A DNA stretch of 64,000 nt from Planotetraspora silvatica (GTDB lineage Bacteria > Actinomycetota > Actinomycetes > Streptosporangiales > Streptosporangiaceae). Below the pieces are notes generated by a model. The model was not told the origin of the DNA and did no database searches. It saw only the letters and a list, made by a program, of their open reading frames with translations. The stretch spans positions 124,001-188,000 of the forward strand of contig NZ_BOOQ01000026.1 of assembly GCF_016863315.1 (NCBI RefSeq). The letters are read 5' to 3'. Position 1 is the first letter of the stretch; every line of letters begins with the position of its first letter. Shown here piece after piece: positions 55,458-63,962 of this stretch. The translations under genes and the position numbers were made by a program.

Positions 55458-56894
55458 TCAGCCCAGGCGGGCGATCGACTTGTACTCCAGGTACGCCGAC
55501 AGGCCCTCGGGGCCGAGCTCACGGCCGAGCCCGCTGGCCTTGTAACCGCCGAACGGCGTGTTCGGGTCCATGGTGTTCATCATGTTGACGCCATAGGTCC
55601 CGGTGCGGACCTGCCGGGCGACGTCCACACCGTGGTCGGTGTCCGCCGTCCAGACCGTGCCGGACAGGCCGTAGTCGCTGTCGTTGGCGATTCTGATCGC
55701 GTCGCCCTCGTCCTCGTAGGGGATCACGGTCAGGACCGGCCCGAAGATCTCCTCGCGGGCGATGCGCATGTCGTTCGTCGCACCGGCGAACACGGTCGGC
55801 GCGACGTACCATCCCCGGTCGAACGGCCGGTCGAGGCCGCCGACCACCGGCTTGGCCCCCTCGTCGAGACCGGCCCGGATGTAGCCCTCGACACGCTCCT
55901 GCTGACGCTTGGCGACCAGAGGGCCGATCCCGGTGGCGGGGTCCGCCGGGTCACCGACGGCCTGGCTCGTCACCATGTCGGCCACGGCCTGGACGACCTC
56001 GTCGTACCGGTGGCGCGAGGCCAGGATGCGGGTCTGGGCGACGCAGGCCTGGCCGTTGTTCATGAGGGAGGCGATCGACAGGAAGCCCATCGCCGAGGGC
56101 AGGTCGCAGTCGTCGAGGATGATCGCGGCCGACTTCCCGCCCAGCTCAAGCGTGCAGCGCTTGAGCTGCTCGCCGCAGATCGAGGCGATGCGGCGGCCCG
56201 CGGCGGTCGAGCCGGTGAAGGCGATCTTGTCGACGCCCGGGTGGGAGACGAGGTGCTCGCCGGCCTCGCGACCGGCGGCCACGATGTTGACCACGCCGTC
56301 GGGGATCCCCGACTCCTTGATCATCTCGGCGAGCAGGTAGGAGTCGAGCGGCGTCTCCGGAGCCGGCTTGATCACGACCGTGCAGCCCGCGACGAGTGCG
56401 GGGGCCAGCTTGGTCATGATCACGAACTGCGGGACGTTCCACGGCACGATCGCGGCGACGACGCCGACGGGCTCGCGACGGATGGTGACCGGGCCGAACG
56501 TCCCGGGCCGCTCCTCCTCCTCGGGGAACGTGGCGCCGAGGCCGGCGAAGTACTGGAGCATGCCGAGCGGCTGGGGAGCCTGCGCGAGCTGCGAGAACGT
56601 GATGGGGGAACCCATCTCGAGGGTGATGACGTCGGCGAGTTCCGCCTGGCGGGACGCGTAGATCTCCGCCAGTTTCCCGACGACCGCGGCGCGCTCGGCC
56701 ATGGTCATACGCGGCCAGGGCCCGTTGTCGAAGGCCTCGCGGGCGGCGGCCACCGCCCGGTCCATGTCGGCAGGGGTGCCGTCCGGCACGCGTCCGACGA
56801 CTTCCTCGGTATGGGGGGAGATGACGTCGATGGTGCCGGTGCCCGCGGGGGCGACCCAATCGCCCCCGATGAATAGCGTGTCGTGCTGAAGCAT
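55458..56894 (-). CDS. NAD-dependent aldehyde dehydrogenase
   Basis: 478-residue ALDH. The catalytic cysteine is in NNGQACVAQTR and the general base in LELGGKSAA; the NAD site reads FTGSTAAGRRI. ATG 56894 follows AGGAGG; the frame 28 codons longer upstream lacks a ribosome site. The substrate cannot be read from sequence. It stands alone. Confidence 0.93.
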   Translation of the reverse strand: MLQHDTLFIGGDWVAPAGTGTIDVISPHTEEVVGRVPDGTPADMDRAVAAAREAFDNGPWPRMTMAERAAVVGKLAEIYASRQAELADVITLEMGSPITFSQLAQAPQPLGMLQYFAGLGATFPEEEERPGTFGPVTIRREPVGVVAAIVPWNVPQFVIMTKLAPALVAGCTVVIKPAPETPLDSYLLAEMIKESGIPDGVVNIVAAGREAGEHLVSHPGVDKIAFTGSTAAGRRIASICGEQLKRCTLELGGKSAAIILDDCDLPSAMGFLSIASLMNNGQACVAQTRILASRHRYDEVVQAVADMVTSQAVGDPADPATGIGPLVAKRQQERVEGYIRAGLDEGAKPVVGGLDRPFDRGWYVAPTVFAGATNDMRIAREEIFGPVLTVIPYEDEGDAIRIANDSDYGLSGTVWTADTDHGVDVARQVRTGTYGVNMMNTMDPNTPFGGYKASGLGRELGPEGLSAYLEYKSIARLG

Positions 56895-57089
56895 GTCCCT
56901 GCCTCCTGGTCGGGCGCGCCTCACGAATTTGAGCGAACGCTTGCTTGGACAAGTCTGTTCTCGCGCGCCGGACGTCACAAGTCCCCGCGCGCTCAGTGAG
57001 ACCGAATCATGTTCTGTCGGTCGTTGGCAATACCCCGGCGCCGGGGGCTTCGGAGCGGGTGTCGCATGCGGCGAGTCCGGCTCGCCGGC

Positions 57090-57171
57090 CTGAGCCGGGC
57101 CTGAGCAGAGCCTGAGCTGAGCTGAGCATGAGCCGGGCCTGAGCTGAGCCTGAGCCGAGCATGAGCCGGGG
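57090..57171. repeat. tandem 11-bp repeat (TGAGC-based), about seven units
   Basis: Units of the form CTGAGCNGRGC start at 57090, 57101, 57112, 57128 (beginning ATGAGC), 57139, 57150 and 57161 (beginning ATGAGC), with a 5-base TGAGC insertion after the third unit. It sits in a 336-base gap between the starts/ends of two minus-strand genes and holds no gene that I can support. Confidence 0.85.
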
Positions 57172-57182
57172 CACCCGGAGAG

Positions 57183-57222
57183 CCGTACGGCTCCCGCCCC
57201 AGAAGGAGCGGGAGCCGTACGG
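57183..57222 (-). terminator. terminator of the M14 carboxypeptidase gene
   Basis: CCGTACGGCTCCCGC (57183-57197) pairs perfectly with GCGGGAGCCGTACGG (57208-57222) across 10 bases. It lies nine bases after the stop codon of the minus-strand gene. Confidence 0.8.
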
Positions 57223-57230
57223 GTGCGGGA

Positions 57231-60200
57231 CTACGGGAGGGTGGGGTGGAGCAGGTGGGTCATCGAGCGCTTGACCAGGTCGGTCCGCATCGCCTGGGTG
57301 GTCGCTCCTTCGGCGCCGAAGCCGAAGTAGACCGTGTCCTTGGTGGTGATGCCGGCCCCGTCCTCGAGTGACTGGTCGCTGCGCGTCCAGTCGTTGGGAG
57401 CCTCGGACGAGTCGGCGGGCGGCCCCGCGACCGTCCAGCCACCGAGGTCGCCCTCGAAGGAGGTCTCGGAGACGGTCGCACCGTCGGCCGTGACCTTGGT
57501 GTCGTCGACCCAGACGCCGAGGCCCTGCGTGCCCCAGTCGCTGATGTAGGAGATCGACACCTCGACCTGCTTGCCCGCGTACGCGGTCAGGTCGATCGAC
57601 CACTGCTGCCAGCCGTTCGACGAACCGGAGGCCGCGTGCCACGAGCCGGTGGTGCCGGTGCCGGTGCACGAGGTCGCGCCGTCGAAGGTCTGGTAGTGCG
57701 CGGTGGACGGATGGATGTCCACCCAACCGGAGGCGCAACTGTCACCGGGCTCACCCGAGGTGTGCCCGTTGGCGTCGGGCAGGGTCGTCCAGTCGTCCTG
57801 GCCCACGGTGTGCGCCTCGACGGTCAGGAAGTCCCAGTTCGGCTCGGTGTTGTACGACGTCCAGAACGACAGGTTCCCGCTGGTCTTCCCGGTCAGGTCG
57901 ACCGTACGGGTCAGGCGCTTCCAGGACACGTCGGCCTGGCCGCTCTGCGCGTCCCATGCGCCGGTGTGCGGGCTGAAGGGCGCTCCCGAGCTGTACTGCC
58001 ACTTCAGCGGCGCCGAACTGGCGAACTGCGGGAACTTCTTCTGGGACAACACCGAGGAGGTCGTCACGAAGGTCGAGGTGTGGTCCTGGTTGTTCGCCGA
58101 GTCCCCGCCGTTCAGCGTGCCGAGGAAGCCGTTGAACGCGCCTGCCGTGCCCTTGAGCGGGAGGGTGTTCCCGTCGCCGTCCTGGCCTCCGCCGTCCACG
58201 AAGGTGTAGGCGCCCAGGTAGTACTGCACGAAGTCGTTGCTCAGCGCGAGGCACGGCGGTTTGGTCCCCGTGGTGCACTCGGGCTGGCCCGGGTAGTCGG
58301 GCTCGTACCAGTACGCGTTGTTGACGTTCTGCGCGTACAGGGCGTACTTGCCGGTGGTGAGGAGCTTGCCGCCCTCGTTGAGGTAGTCGCGGAAGGCTAG
58401 TTCGAGCGCCTCGGCGAGGTTCGCGGCGGTGCCGCCCGGCTGGGTGGCCGCGCGCGGGATGATGTCGTCGCCCGTCTCCCAGACGACGGCCTTGTAGTGG
58501 CTGAGCGCGCCCAGCGGGTGGGGCGCGGTGCGGCCGTTCTTGTCGACGTCGTAGACGTCGGAGCTGTAGCCGGCCTTCGACAGCGCCGTGGCGTAGTCGT
58601 CGGCGTACTTCGCCTCGGTCACACCCTGAACCGGGCTGGCGCCGGTGACGTCCTCCGCCGCGACGATGAGCACCTTGCCGCCGATGTCAGCCGACACCTT
58701 GTAGGTGAACGACTCGCTCTTGCCGGTGAGCGAGGTGAACCACACCTTCACGCTGTCGCCGGGCTTGGCGCCCTTGACCGTGCCGCGGAGCTGGTGGAAG
58801 TAGGTGTCGTAGCCGTCGCCGTAGCGCTCGCCGCCCTTCCACTCGGAGGTGGCGGCGACCCGCGCGATCCCTCCGTTGATCTGGTACCGGAGCAGGACGG
58901 GGCCGAGCCTGCGCTGGGCGTCCACCTGGACGACCTGGTCCTTGCCGTAGCTCACGCCGAACTTGTCGACCACGAAGTCGGGGACGGTGTTGCCGAGGTG
59001 GCTGACCGGCTTGGCCAGGTTTGGAGCCGACTTGAGGATGTCGAGCGCGAAAGGCAGCTGCTTCTCGAACTCGGCCTGGACCAGCGCCTCGTCGTCGGGG
59101 AAGACGAACCCGCAGCCCTCGCACCCCTCATCGAGCTCGGGAGTCCAGGCGAGCGTGCCGTACTTCGCGTGCGCGTGGTCGGTGGTCTCGCCGTTGGTCG
59201 TGTACAGCTCGGCGGCCACGCCGGGGTCGAATCCGGGGACGGCCGGGTTCTCGTCGGTTCCGGTCAGCGCCAGGTAGACGGGGTCGTCGGCGGTCTTGGT
59301 GGCGACCTGCCAGCCCTGGGGGTAGAGCAGCAGCGGGCCGAAGGAGTGGTAGTTGACCTGGGCCTTGGGGCGCAGGCGCTTGAGCAGCCCGTCCATGGCC
59401 CTCGTCTCCGGCTCCGAGGCCGGGGCCGTACCGCGGTAGGTCTCGCTGCTGTAGACGCCGGACGACCCCTCGTCGTCGTAGCCCCACTTGGTCGGGAAGT
59501 TCCGGTTGGGGTCGACCCCGTCGTTGCCGGTGATCTCACTGTCGCCGTCGTTGTCGCGCAGGTTCTTGCGCCACAGGCGGTTGCCCTCGGTGAAGGTGAA
59601 GTCGTAGCCGTCCGGGTTGGCCACCGGCACGAACCACACCTCGGTCGTGGACAGCAGCTTGCTGACGTCCGGCTTGGACTTGTTGGCCACCAGGTACTTC
59701 AGCAGGCGCATGTCGACCTCGGTGGAGATCCACTCGCGCGCGTGCTGGGTCGCCGAGTAGAGCACCGCCGGCTTGGCCCCGTCGGGCAGGACCCTGGCGA
59801 GCTTGGTCAGCTTGACGGCGAGGATGTCCTTGCCCTGGATGGTCTTGCCGATCGACTGCAGCTTCGCGATGTCCTTGTTGCCGTCGGAGATGGCGCGGAG
59901 CTGGTCGGCGATGCCGCCCTTCTCGGAGTAGGACCGCCACACGGTGTACCCGCCGGCGGCCTGCGCCCGGGCCGCCTGCAACTGGGTCTGACCCTGGGGG
60001 TTGCGGACCGGCTGCGGCCTGTAGCCGAGGGTCTGCAACTTCTTCAGCTCGATCGGGGTGGCGGTGAGCTCGATGTGCTCCTTGTCGCCCGCGGCCTTCT
60101 GCTGAACGACGTCGAAGCCCTTCTGGGTCAGCGTGCCGGCGGTCCCGGCCGGGCTGTCCAGTTCGTAGAGCTCGATCCGGTCCGTGGGTGGAAGGGGGTC

Positions 60201-60290
60201 GGCGGTGACGGCCTGCGCACCGGCGGTCGGCATGAGTGGCGCGAGCAGTGCGCCGGCCGCAAGGACTGACAAGATCAGTCTTCGGGACAT
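57231..60290 (-). CDS. large secreted M14 zinc carboxypeptidase
   Basis: 1019 residues. Signal peptide at 1-27 (LILSVLAAGALLAPLMPTA). The M14 domain (about 110-450) has the zinc motif in YSATQHAREWIST (HxxE), the substrate arginine and zinc region in VDPNRNFPTKWG, and the catalytic glutamate in WTPELDEGCEGCGF. The second half resembles the C-terminal region of immune-inhibitor-A-type proteins, including beta-sandwich segments (QVEVSISYISDWGTQGLGVW). It probably degrades extracellular peptides for nutrition. Confidence 0.93.
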   Translation of the reverse strand: MSRRLILSVLAAGALLAPLMPTAGAQAVTADPLPPTDRIELYELDSPAGTAGTLTQKGFDVVQQKAAGDKEHIELTATPIELKKLQTLGYRPQPVRNPQGQTQLQAARAQAAGGYTVWRSYSEKGGIADQLRAISDGNKDIAKLQSIGKTIQGKDILAVKLTKLARVLPDGAKPAVLYSATQHAREWISTEVDMRLLKYLVANKSKPDVSKLLSTTEVWFVPVANPDGYDFTFTEGNRLWRKNLRDNDGDSEITGNDGVDPNRNFPTKWGYDDEGSSGVYSSETYRGTAPASEPETRAMDGLLKRLRPKAQVNYHSFGPLLLYPQGWQVATKTADDPVYLALTGTDENPAVPGFDPGVAAELYTTNGETTDHAHAKYGTLAWTPELDEGCEGCGFVFPDDEALVQAEFEKQLPFALDILKSAPNLAKPVSHLGNTVPDFVVDKFGVSYGKDQVVQVDAQRRLGPVLLRYQINGGIARVAATSEWKGGERYGDGYDTYFHQLRGTVKGAKPGDSVKVWFTSLTGKSESFTYKVSADIGGKVLIVAAEDVTGASPVQGVTEAKYADDYATALSKAGYSSDVYDVDKNGRTAPHPLGALSHYKAVVWETGDDIIPRAATQPGGTAANLAEALELAFRDYLNEGGKLLTTGKYALYAQNVNNAYWYEPDYPGQPECTTGTKPPCLALSNDFVQYYLGAYTFVDGGGQDGDGNTLPLKGTAGAFNGFLGTLNGGDSANNQDHTSTFVTTSSVLSQKKFPQFASSAPLKWQYSSGAPFSPHTGAWDAQSGQADVSWKRLTRTVDLTGKTSGNLSFWTSYNTEPNWDFLTVEAHTVGQDDWTTLPDANGHTSGEPGDSCASGWVDIHPSTAHYQTFDGATSCTGTGTTGSWHAASGSSNGWQQWSIDLTAYAGKQVEVSISYISDWGTQGLGVWVDDTKVTADGATVSETSFEGDLGGWTVAGPPADSSEAPNDWTRSDQSLEDGAGITTKDTVYFGFGAEGATTQAMRTDLVKRSMTHLLHPTLP

Positions 60291-60527
60291 GGATACGGCC
60301 CTTCGTAGGGAACGATCACCCGAATCTCGCCTGCGGTCAGATCACCCGCAAGTCACGTCAGGACTCGTGTAAGTCACGAATTGGTCACGGCTACCCCAAG
60401 GGAAAATCCTCACAAATGGTTAAAAAGTATGAGATTCCTCCTTAATAGGGCATGAGTTTCTCCCGTTCTGGTAGCAGGCGTAAAGATCGCCTTCTATAGT
60501 TTCGGTCCGAATGGGATTGGAGGCCGC

Positions 60528-61415
60528 GTGCGACCGAGGCGCCTGATTGGGCTGGCGGTGGTGACCACCGCGTTACTCGGGACGTTCGCGGCACCCTACG
60601 CGCAGGCCGCGCCGGACGAGCAGGCCTCGCTGGCCAAGCTGACCAAGCAGGCCGCCGAGCTCACCAAGGCCTATCGCGGTGAGATCGTCAGCCTCGAGGA
60701 CGCGCAGACCGCCGTCAAGAAGGCGTCGTCGCGGGCGAAGAACCTCAAGAGCGATCTTCGTGCGGCCGAGGAGCGGGTGGGCGACTTCGCCCAGACGTCG
60801 TACATGGGCGGCGGGCTCAACGACTCGCAGTTGTTCAGCATGCGGATCGACCCCGGCACCGTCTCCACGATGTCGTATCTCTCCAACCAGACGACCGAGC
60901 AGCTCAACACCGTCAAACGGCTCATCGCGGAGCACAAGAAGGCCACCGAGGACGCCGACACGGAGATCGCCAAGCTGCGGAAGAACATCAAGGAGCTCCA
61001 GGCCCAGCGGCGTGACGTCGAACGGCGCATGGCCAAGTTCGGCATTCAGACCCCCGGCTCGGCGTCGGGTCTGACCAGCCGCCTGGTGAACGTGCGGGCC
61101 GCGATCATGTCGCAGTTCCCCATGCCGTTCGGCGTGGGATGCCTGCGCGTCGGCGACCCGGGCGAGCACGGCAAGGGCCGGGCCTGCGACTTCATGATGA
61201 GCTCGGGCGGCCGCCTGCCGGACGCCGTGGCCAAGGAGCGCGGCGACGCCCTGGCCCAGTGGTGCATCAGCCACGCCGGCCAGTACGGGATCATGTACAT
61301 CATCTGGCAGCAGCGCATCTACGACATGCGCACCGGGGGCGGCTGGAAGATGATGGAGGACCGCGGCGGCACCACGGCCAACCACTACGACCACGTGCAC
61401 GTCTCGGTGCTCTGA
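60528..61415 (+). CDS. secreted coiled-coil protein with peptidase-like C-terminal domain
   Basis: 295 residues. Signal peptide (LIGLAVVTTALLGTFAAPYAQA), then two coiled-coil helices (about residues 35-90 and 120-165), like NlpC/P60-type actinobacterial proteins. The C-terminal domain (about 185-295) has CLRVGDPGEHGKGRACDFMM and NHYDHVHVSV, a D-Ala-D-Ala carboxypeptidase-like metal-site pattern. GTG 60528 follows GGAGG. A TATAGT -10 box is at 60495-60500. Role probably in cell-wall turnover. Confidence 0.85.
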   Translation: MRPRRLIGLAVVTTALLGTFAAPYAQAAPDEQASLAKLTKQAAELTKAYRGEIVSLEDAQTAVKKASSRAKNLKSDLRAAEERVGDFAQTSYMGGGLNDSQLFSMRIDPGTVSTMSYLSNQTTEQLNTVKRLIAEHKKATEDADTEIAKLRKNIKELQAQRRDVERRMAKFGIQTPGSASGLTSRLVNVRAAIMSQFPMPFGVGCLRVGDPGEHGKGRACDFMMSSGGRLPDAVAKERGDALAQWCISHAGQYGIMYIIWQQRIYDMRTGGGWKMMEDRGGTTANHYDHVHVSVL

Positions 61416-61422
61416 GGGTTCG

Positions 61423-62709
61423 TCAGCCCTGATTCGCGAGGAACTCCCTGAGCCAGTGATAGGACGCCTTCGGCGTGCGCTCCTGGGTGTCGAAGTCGAC
61501 GTGGACCAGGCCGAACCGCTGGTGGTACCCCTCGGCCCACTCGAAGTTGTCGAGCAGCGACCACACGAAATAACCCCGGACGTCCACACCCTCGGCCTGG
61601 GCCTGCCGCACGGCCGCGATGTGGCCGTCGAGGAAGGTGATCCGCTCCTGGTCGTCGACGCCCTCGTAGGAGCAGCCGTTCTCGGTGATGTAGACGGGCG
61701 GCAGCGCCGTGCCGTACCGCGCCTTGAAGGTGACGAGCAGCTCGCGCAGGCCGTCGGGGACCACGGGCCAGCCGAAGGCCGTCGTCGGGTAGCCGGTGAT
61801 GCCCGCGTCGGTGAACGGCAGGCCGTCAGAGCCCGGTCCTGCGATCCGGGTGGGGTTGTAGTAATTGATCCCCAGGCCGTCGAGGGGTTGGGCGATGGTC
61901 TCCAGGTCTCCGGTACGGACGAAGTCCAGGTCGGCGATGCCGTACGCCGAAAAGTCGGGATATGTGCCGAAAAAGAGGGGGTCGTTGAACAGCCGGTTGT
62001 GCAGGGTGTCGTAGGCCTCGGCGGCGGCCAGGTCCTCGGCGGAGCCGGAGGCGGGCCACACCGGTGTGCAGTTGTTGGTGATCAGCACGCGTTCGGCGCC
62101 GCCGCCACGCAGCGCCTGTACGGCCAGGCCGTGCCCGAGCAGTTGATGATGGGCCGCGGGGAGGGCGTCGAGGAAGAGGGCCTTGCCGGGGGCGTGGATG
62201 CCCAGGGCGTAACCGAAGACCATATGGATGAAGGGCTCGTTGAGTGTGATCCACGTTGTGACGCGGTCGGAGAGGCGGTCGGCCACGATGGCGGCGTAGT
62301 CCGCGAAGTATGCGGATATATCGCGATTGAGCCAGCCGCCCTCGTCCTCAAGGGCCTGGGGCAGGTCCCAGTGGAAGAGCGTGGGCGTGGGGACGATGCC
62401 CTTCTCGCACAACGCGTCCACCAGTCGGTCGTAGAAGTCCAGGCCCGCCTGGTTGACCGCGCCGCGTCCGGACGGTTGGACGCGTGGCCAGGAGATCGAG
62501 AAGCGATAGGCGTTCAGGCCGACTTCCTTGATCAGCGCCACGTCCTCGGGCCACCGGTGGTAGTGGTCGCAGGCGACGTCGCCGGTGTGGCCATCGCGGG
62601 TCCGGCCGGGTTCGTGGGAGAAGGTGTCCCAGATCGACGGGCCCTTGCCGTCCTCGTGGGCGGCCCCCTCGATCTGATAGGACGCGGTAGCCGTACCCCA
62701 GAGGAACAT
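61423..62709 (-). CDS. GH1 beta-glucosidase
   Basis: 428-residue glycoside hydrolase family 1. It starts FLWGTATASYQIEGAAHEDG; the acid/base glutamate is in ITLNEPFIHM and the nucleophile glutamate in VYITENGCSYEG. No signal peptide, so it cleaves imported disaccharides in the cytoplasm. The TetR gene divergent from it and the operator between them suggest local control. It converges on the coiled-coil gene with 7 bases between. Confidence 0.94.
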   Translation of the reverse strand: MFLWGTATASYQIEGAAHEDGKGPSIWDTFSHEPGRTRDGHTGDVACDHYHRWPEDVALIKEVGLNAYRFSISWPRVQPSGRGAVNQAGLDFYDRLVDALCEKGIVPTPTLFHWDLPQALEDEGGWLNRDISAYFADYAAIVADRLSDRVTTWITLNEPFIHMVFGYALGIHAPGKALFLDALPAAHHQLLGHGLAVQALRGGGAERVLITNNCTPVWPASGSAEDLAAAEAYDTLHNRLFNDPLFFGTYPDFSAYGIADLDFVRTGDLETIAQPLDGLGINYYNPTRIAGPGSDGLPFTDAGITGYPTTAFGWPVVPDGLRELLVTFKARYGTALPPVYITENGCSYEGVDDQERITFLDGHIAAVRQAQAEGVDVRGYFVWSLLDNFEWAEGYHQRFGLVHVDFDTQERTPKASYHWLREFLANQG

Positions 62710-62730
62710 GGCCGCCTCCTGTGCGCCGTT

Positions 62731-62749
62731 ACATGAGTCAAGCTCATGT
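62731..62749. promoter_or_regulatory. inverted-repeat operator between bgl and tetR
   Basis: ACATGAG (62731-62737) and CTCATGT (62743-62749) form a perfect 7-bp inverted repeat with a TCAAG spacer, flanked by near-symmetric TT and TAA. It lies 22 bases upstream of the GH1 start and 38 bases upstream of the tetR start. Confidence 0.7.
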
Positions 62750-62786
62750 TAATCTGCCAGTCGCCGGATCGGGAGACAATAGCGGA

Positions 62787-63437
62787 ATGACGGACGCCAC
62801 GGGTGGAACACTGCGTCGCCGGCCGGCCCAGCGCCGAAGTCAGGAGCGAGTCGAGCGGATGCTCGACGAGTGCGCCCGGCTGCTCGACGAGGCGGGGTAC
62901 GACGCGCTGACCACGAAGGAGGTCGCGCGCCGGGCGGAGGTGCCGATCGGGACCTTCTACCAGTTCTTCCCCGACAAGCAGGGACTGGTCAGGGCGCTCG
63001 CACTGCGCAACCTCGACGCCTTCCTCGACAGCGTGGCCACGAGGCTGGCCGTCTCGTCGCCCTCGGGCTGGACCGACGTGGTCGATCTGGGCATCGACGA
63101 GTTCGTGCGGATGAAGCGGACGGTGCCGGGGTTCGGTGTCGTCGACTTCGGCGAGGTGCAGGCGACGCCTGGTGGTCCCGGTCTGCCCGGTACGCAGCGG
63201 ATGCTGGACGCGGCGCTGGAGAACAACGTCGTGGTGGCCGACCGGCTGCGCTCGCTGACCACCGATGTGCTCGGACTGCCGAGGAGTGGCGACACGGCGC
63301 GGGCGTTCCTGGTGGCCGTCGAGGCGGCGGACGCGGTCCTGAAGCTCGCGTTCCGGGCCCACCCCGACGGTGACCCGGACCTGATCGCCGAATGCAAGCG
63401 CCTGGTCCGCCGCTACCTGGCCGACCACCTCGCCTAA
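62787..63437 (+). CDS. TetR-family regulator
   Basis: 216 residues. HTH at about residues 20-65 (LTTKEVARRAEVPIGTFYQF) and a TetR C-terminal domain. ATG 62787 (MTDATGG) is preferred over an upstream start that lies in the operator. Divergent from the GH1 gene. Its stop is followed after three bases by the 53-bp repeat array. Confidence 0.9.
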   Translation: MTDATGGTLRRRPAQRRSQERVERMLDECARLLDEAGYDALTTKEVARRAEVPIGTFYQFFPDKQGLVRALALRNLDAFLDSVATRLAVSSPSGWTDVVDLGIDEFVRMKRTVPGFGVVDFGEVQATPGGPGLPGTQRMLDAALENNVVVADRLRSLTTDVLGLPRSGDTARAFLVAVEAADAVLKLAFRAHPDGDPDLIAECKRLVRRYLADHLA

Positions 63438-63440
63438 CGC

Positions 63441-63962
63441 GTGATCATGCACAAGTTCGTGATCAAGCCGTCCGACCTGCGCCTTCACCGGGCGTGATCA
63501 TGCACAGGTTCGGCGAAAGGCCCGCCGACCTGCACCTTCCCCAGCGTGATCATGCACGGATTCGAGGAACGCCCCGCTGGCCTGGGCGTTCATCCGGCGT
63601 GATCATGCACAAGTTCGCTGAGGAATGGGCGGACCAGGCCAAACGTCTTTCGTGATCATGCATTGATCTGGGCGACTTGCGCGTCGAAGAGTGTGCCCGA
63701 CCTGGGGGTCGTTCGATGGTCGTGCGGCGACCCGGTCAATGCATGATCACGCAGTCCGAAAATGCAGGTAGGCGGGGGTGTCTGCGAATCCGCGCATGAT
63801 CACGATTCGAGAATGCCCAGGTCGGTGTGCCCTTCCTAGAATCCGTGCATGATCACGCCGGGAGACGGTGCAGGTTGGCGGGGCTTTTCCCGAATCTGTG
63901 CATGATCACGCTGGAGGGATGGCCAGGTCGGCGGGCCTTTCGCCGAATCCGCGCATGATCAC
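63441..63962. repeat. mirror-symmetric 53-bp repeat array (five left, five right units)
   Basis: Left cores GTGATCATGC start at 63441, 63494, 63546, 63599 and 63652 (steps 53, 52, 53, 53). Right cores end at 63750, 63803, 63856, 63909 and 63962, exactly 53 apart. The arms are symmetric about 63701. Unit 3 (63546) and its mirror (63845) share GGATTC, AGGAA and CTGGGC blocks; unit 2 and its mirrors share CCCGCC and ACCTGCACC. It begins three bases after the tetR stop and fills the rest of the window, with no gene visible. Confidence 0.95.

Noticed and set aside
19487-63962. CRISPR arrays: short conserved repeats with 41-bp intervals at constant spacing
   Set aside because: The intervals are related to one another and mirrored between arms, both orientations occur inside one cluster, the conserved part is short, and no cas gene is in the window.
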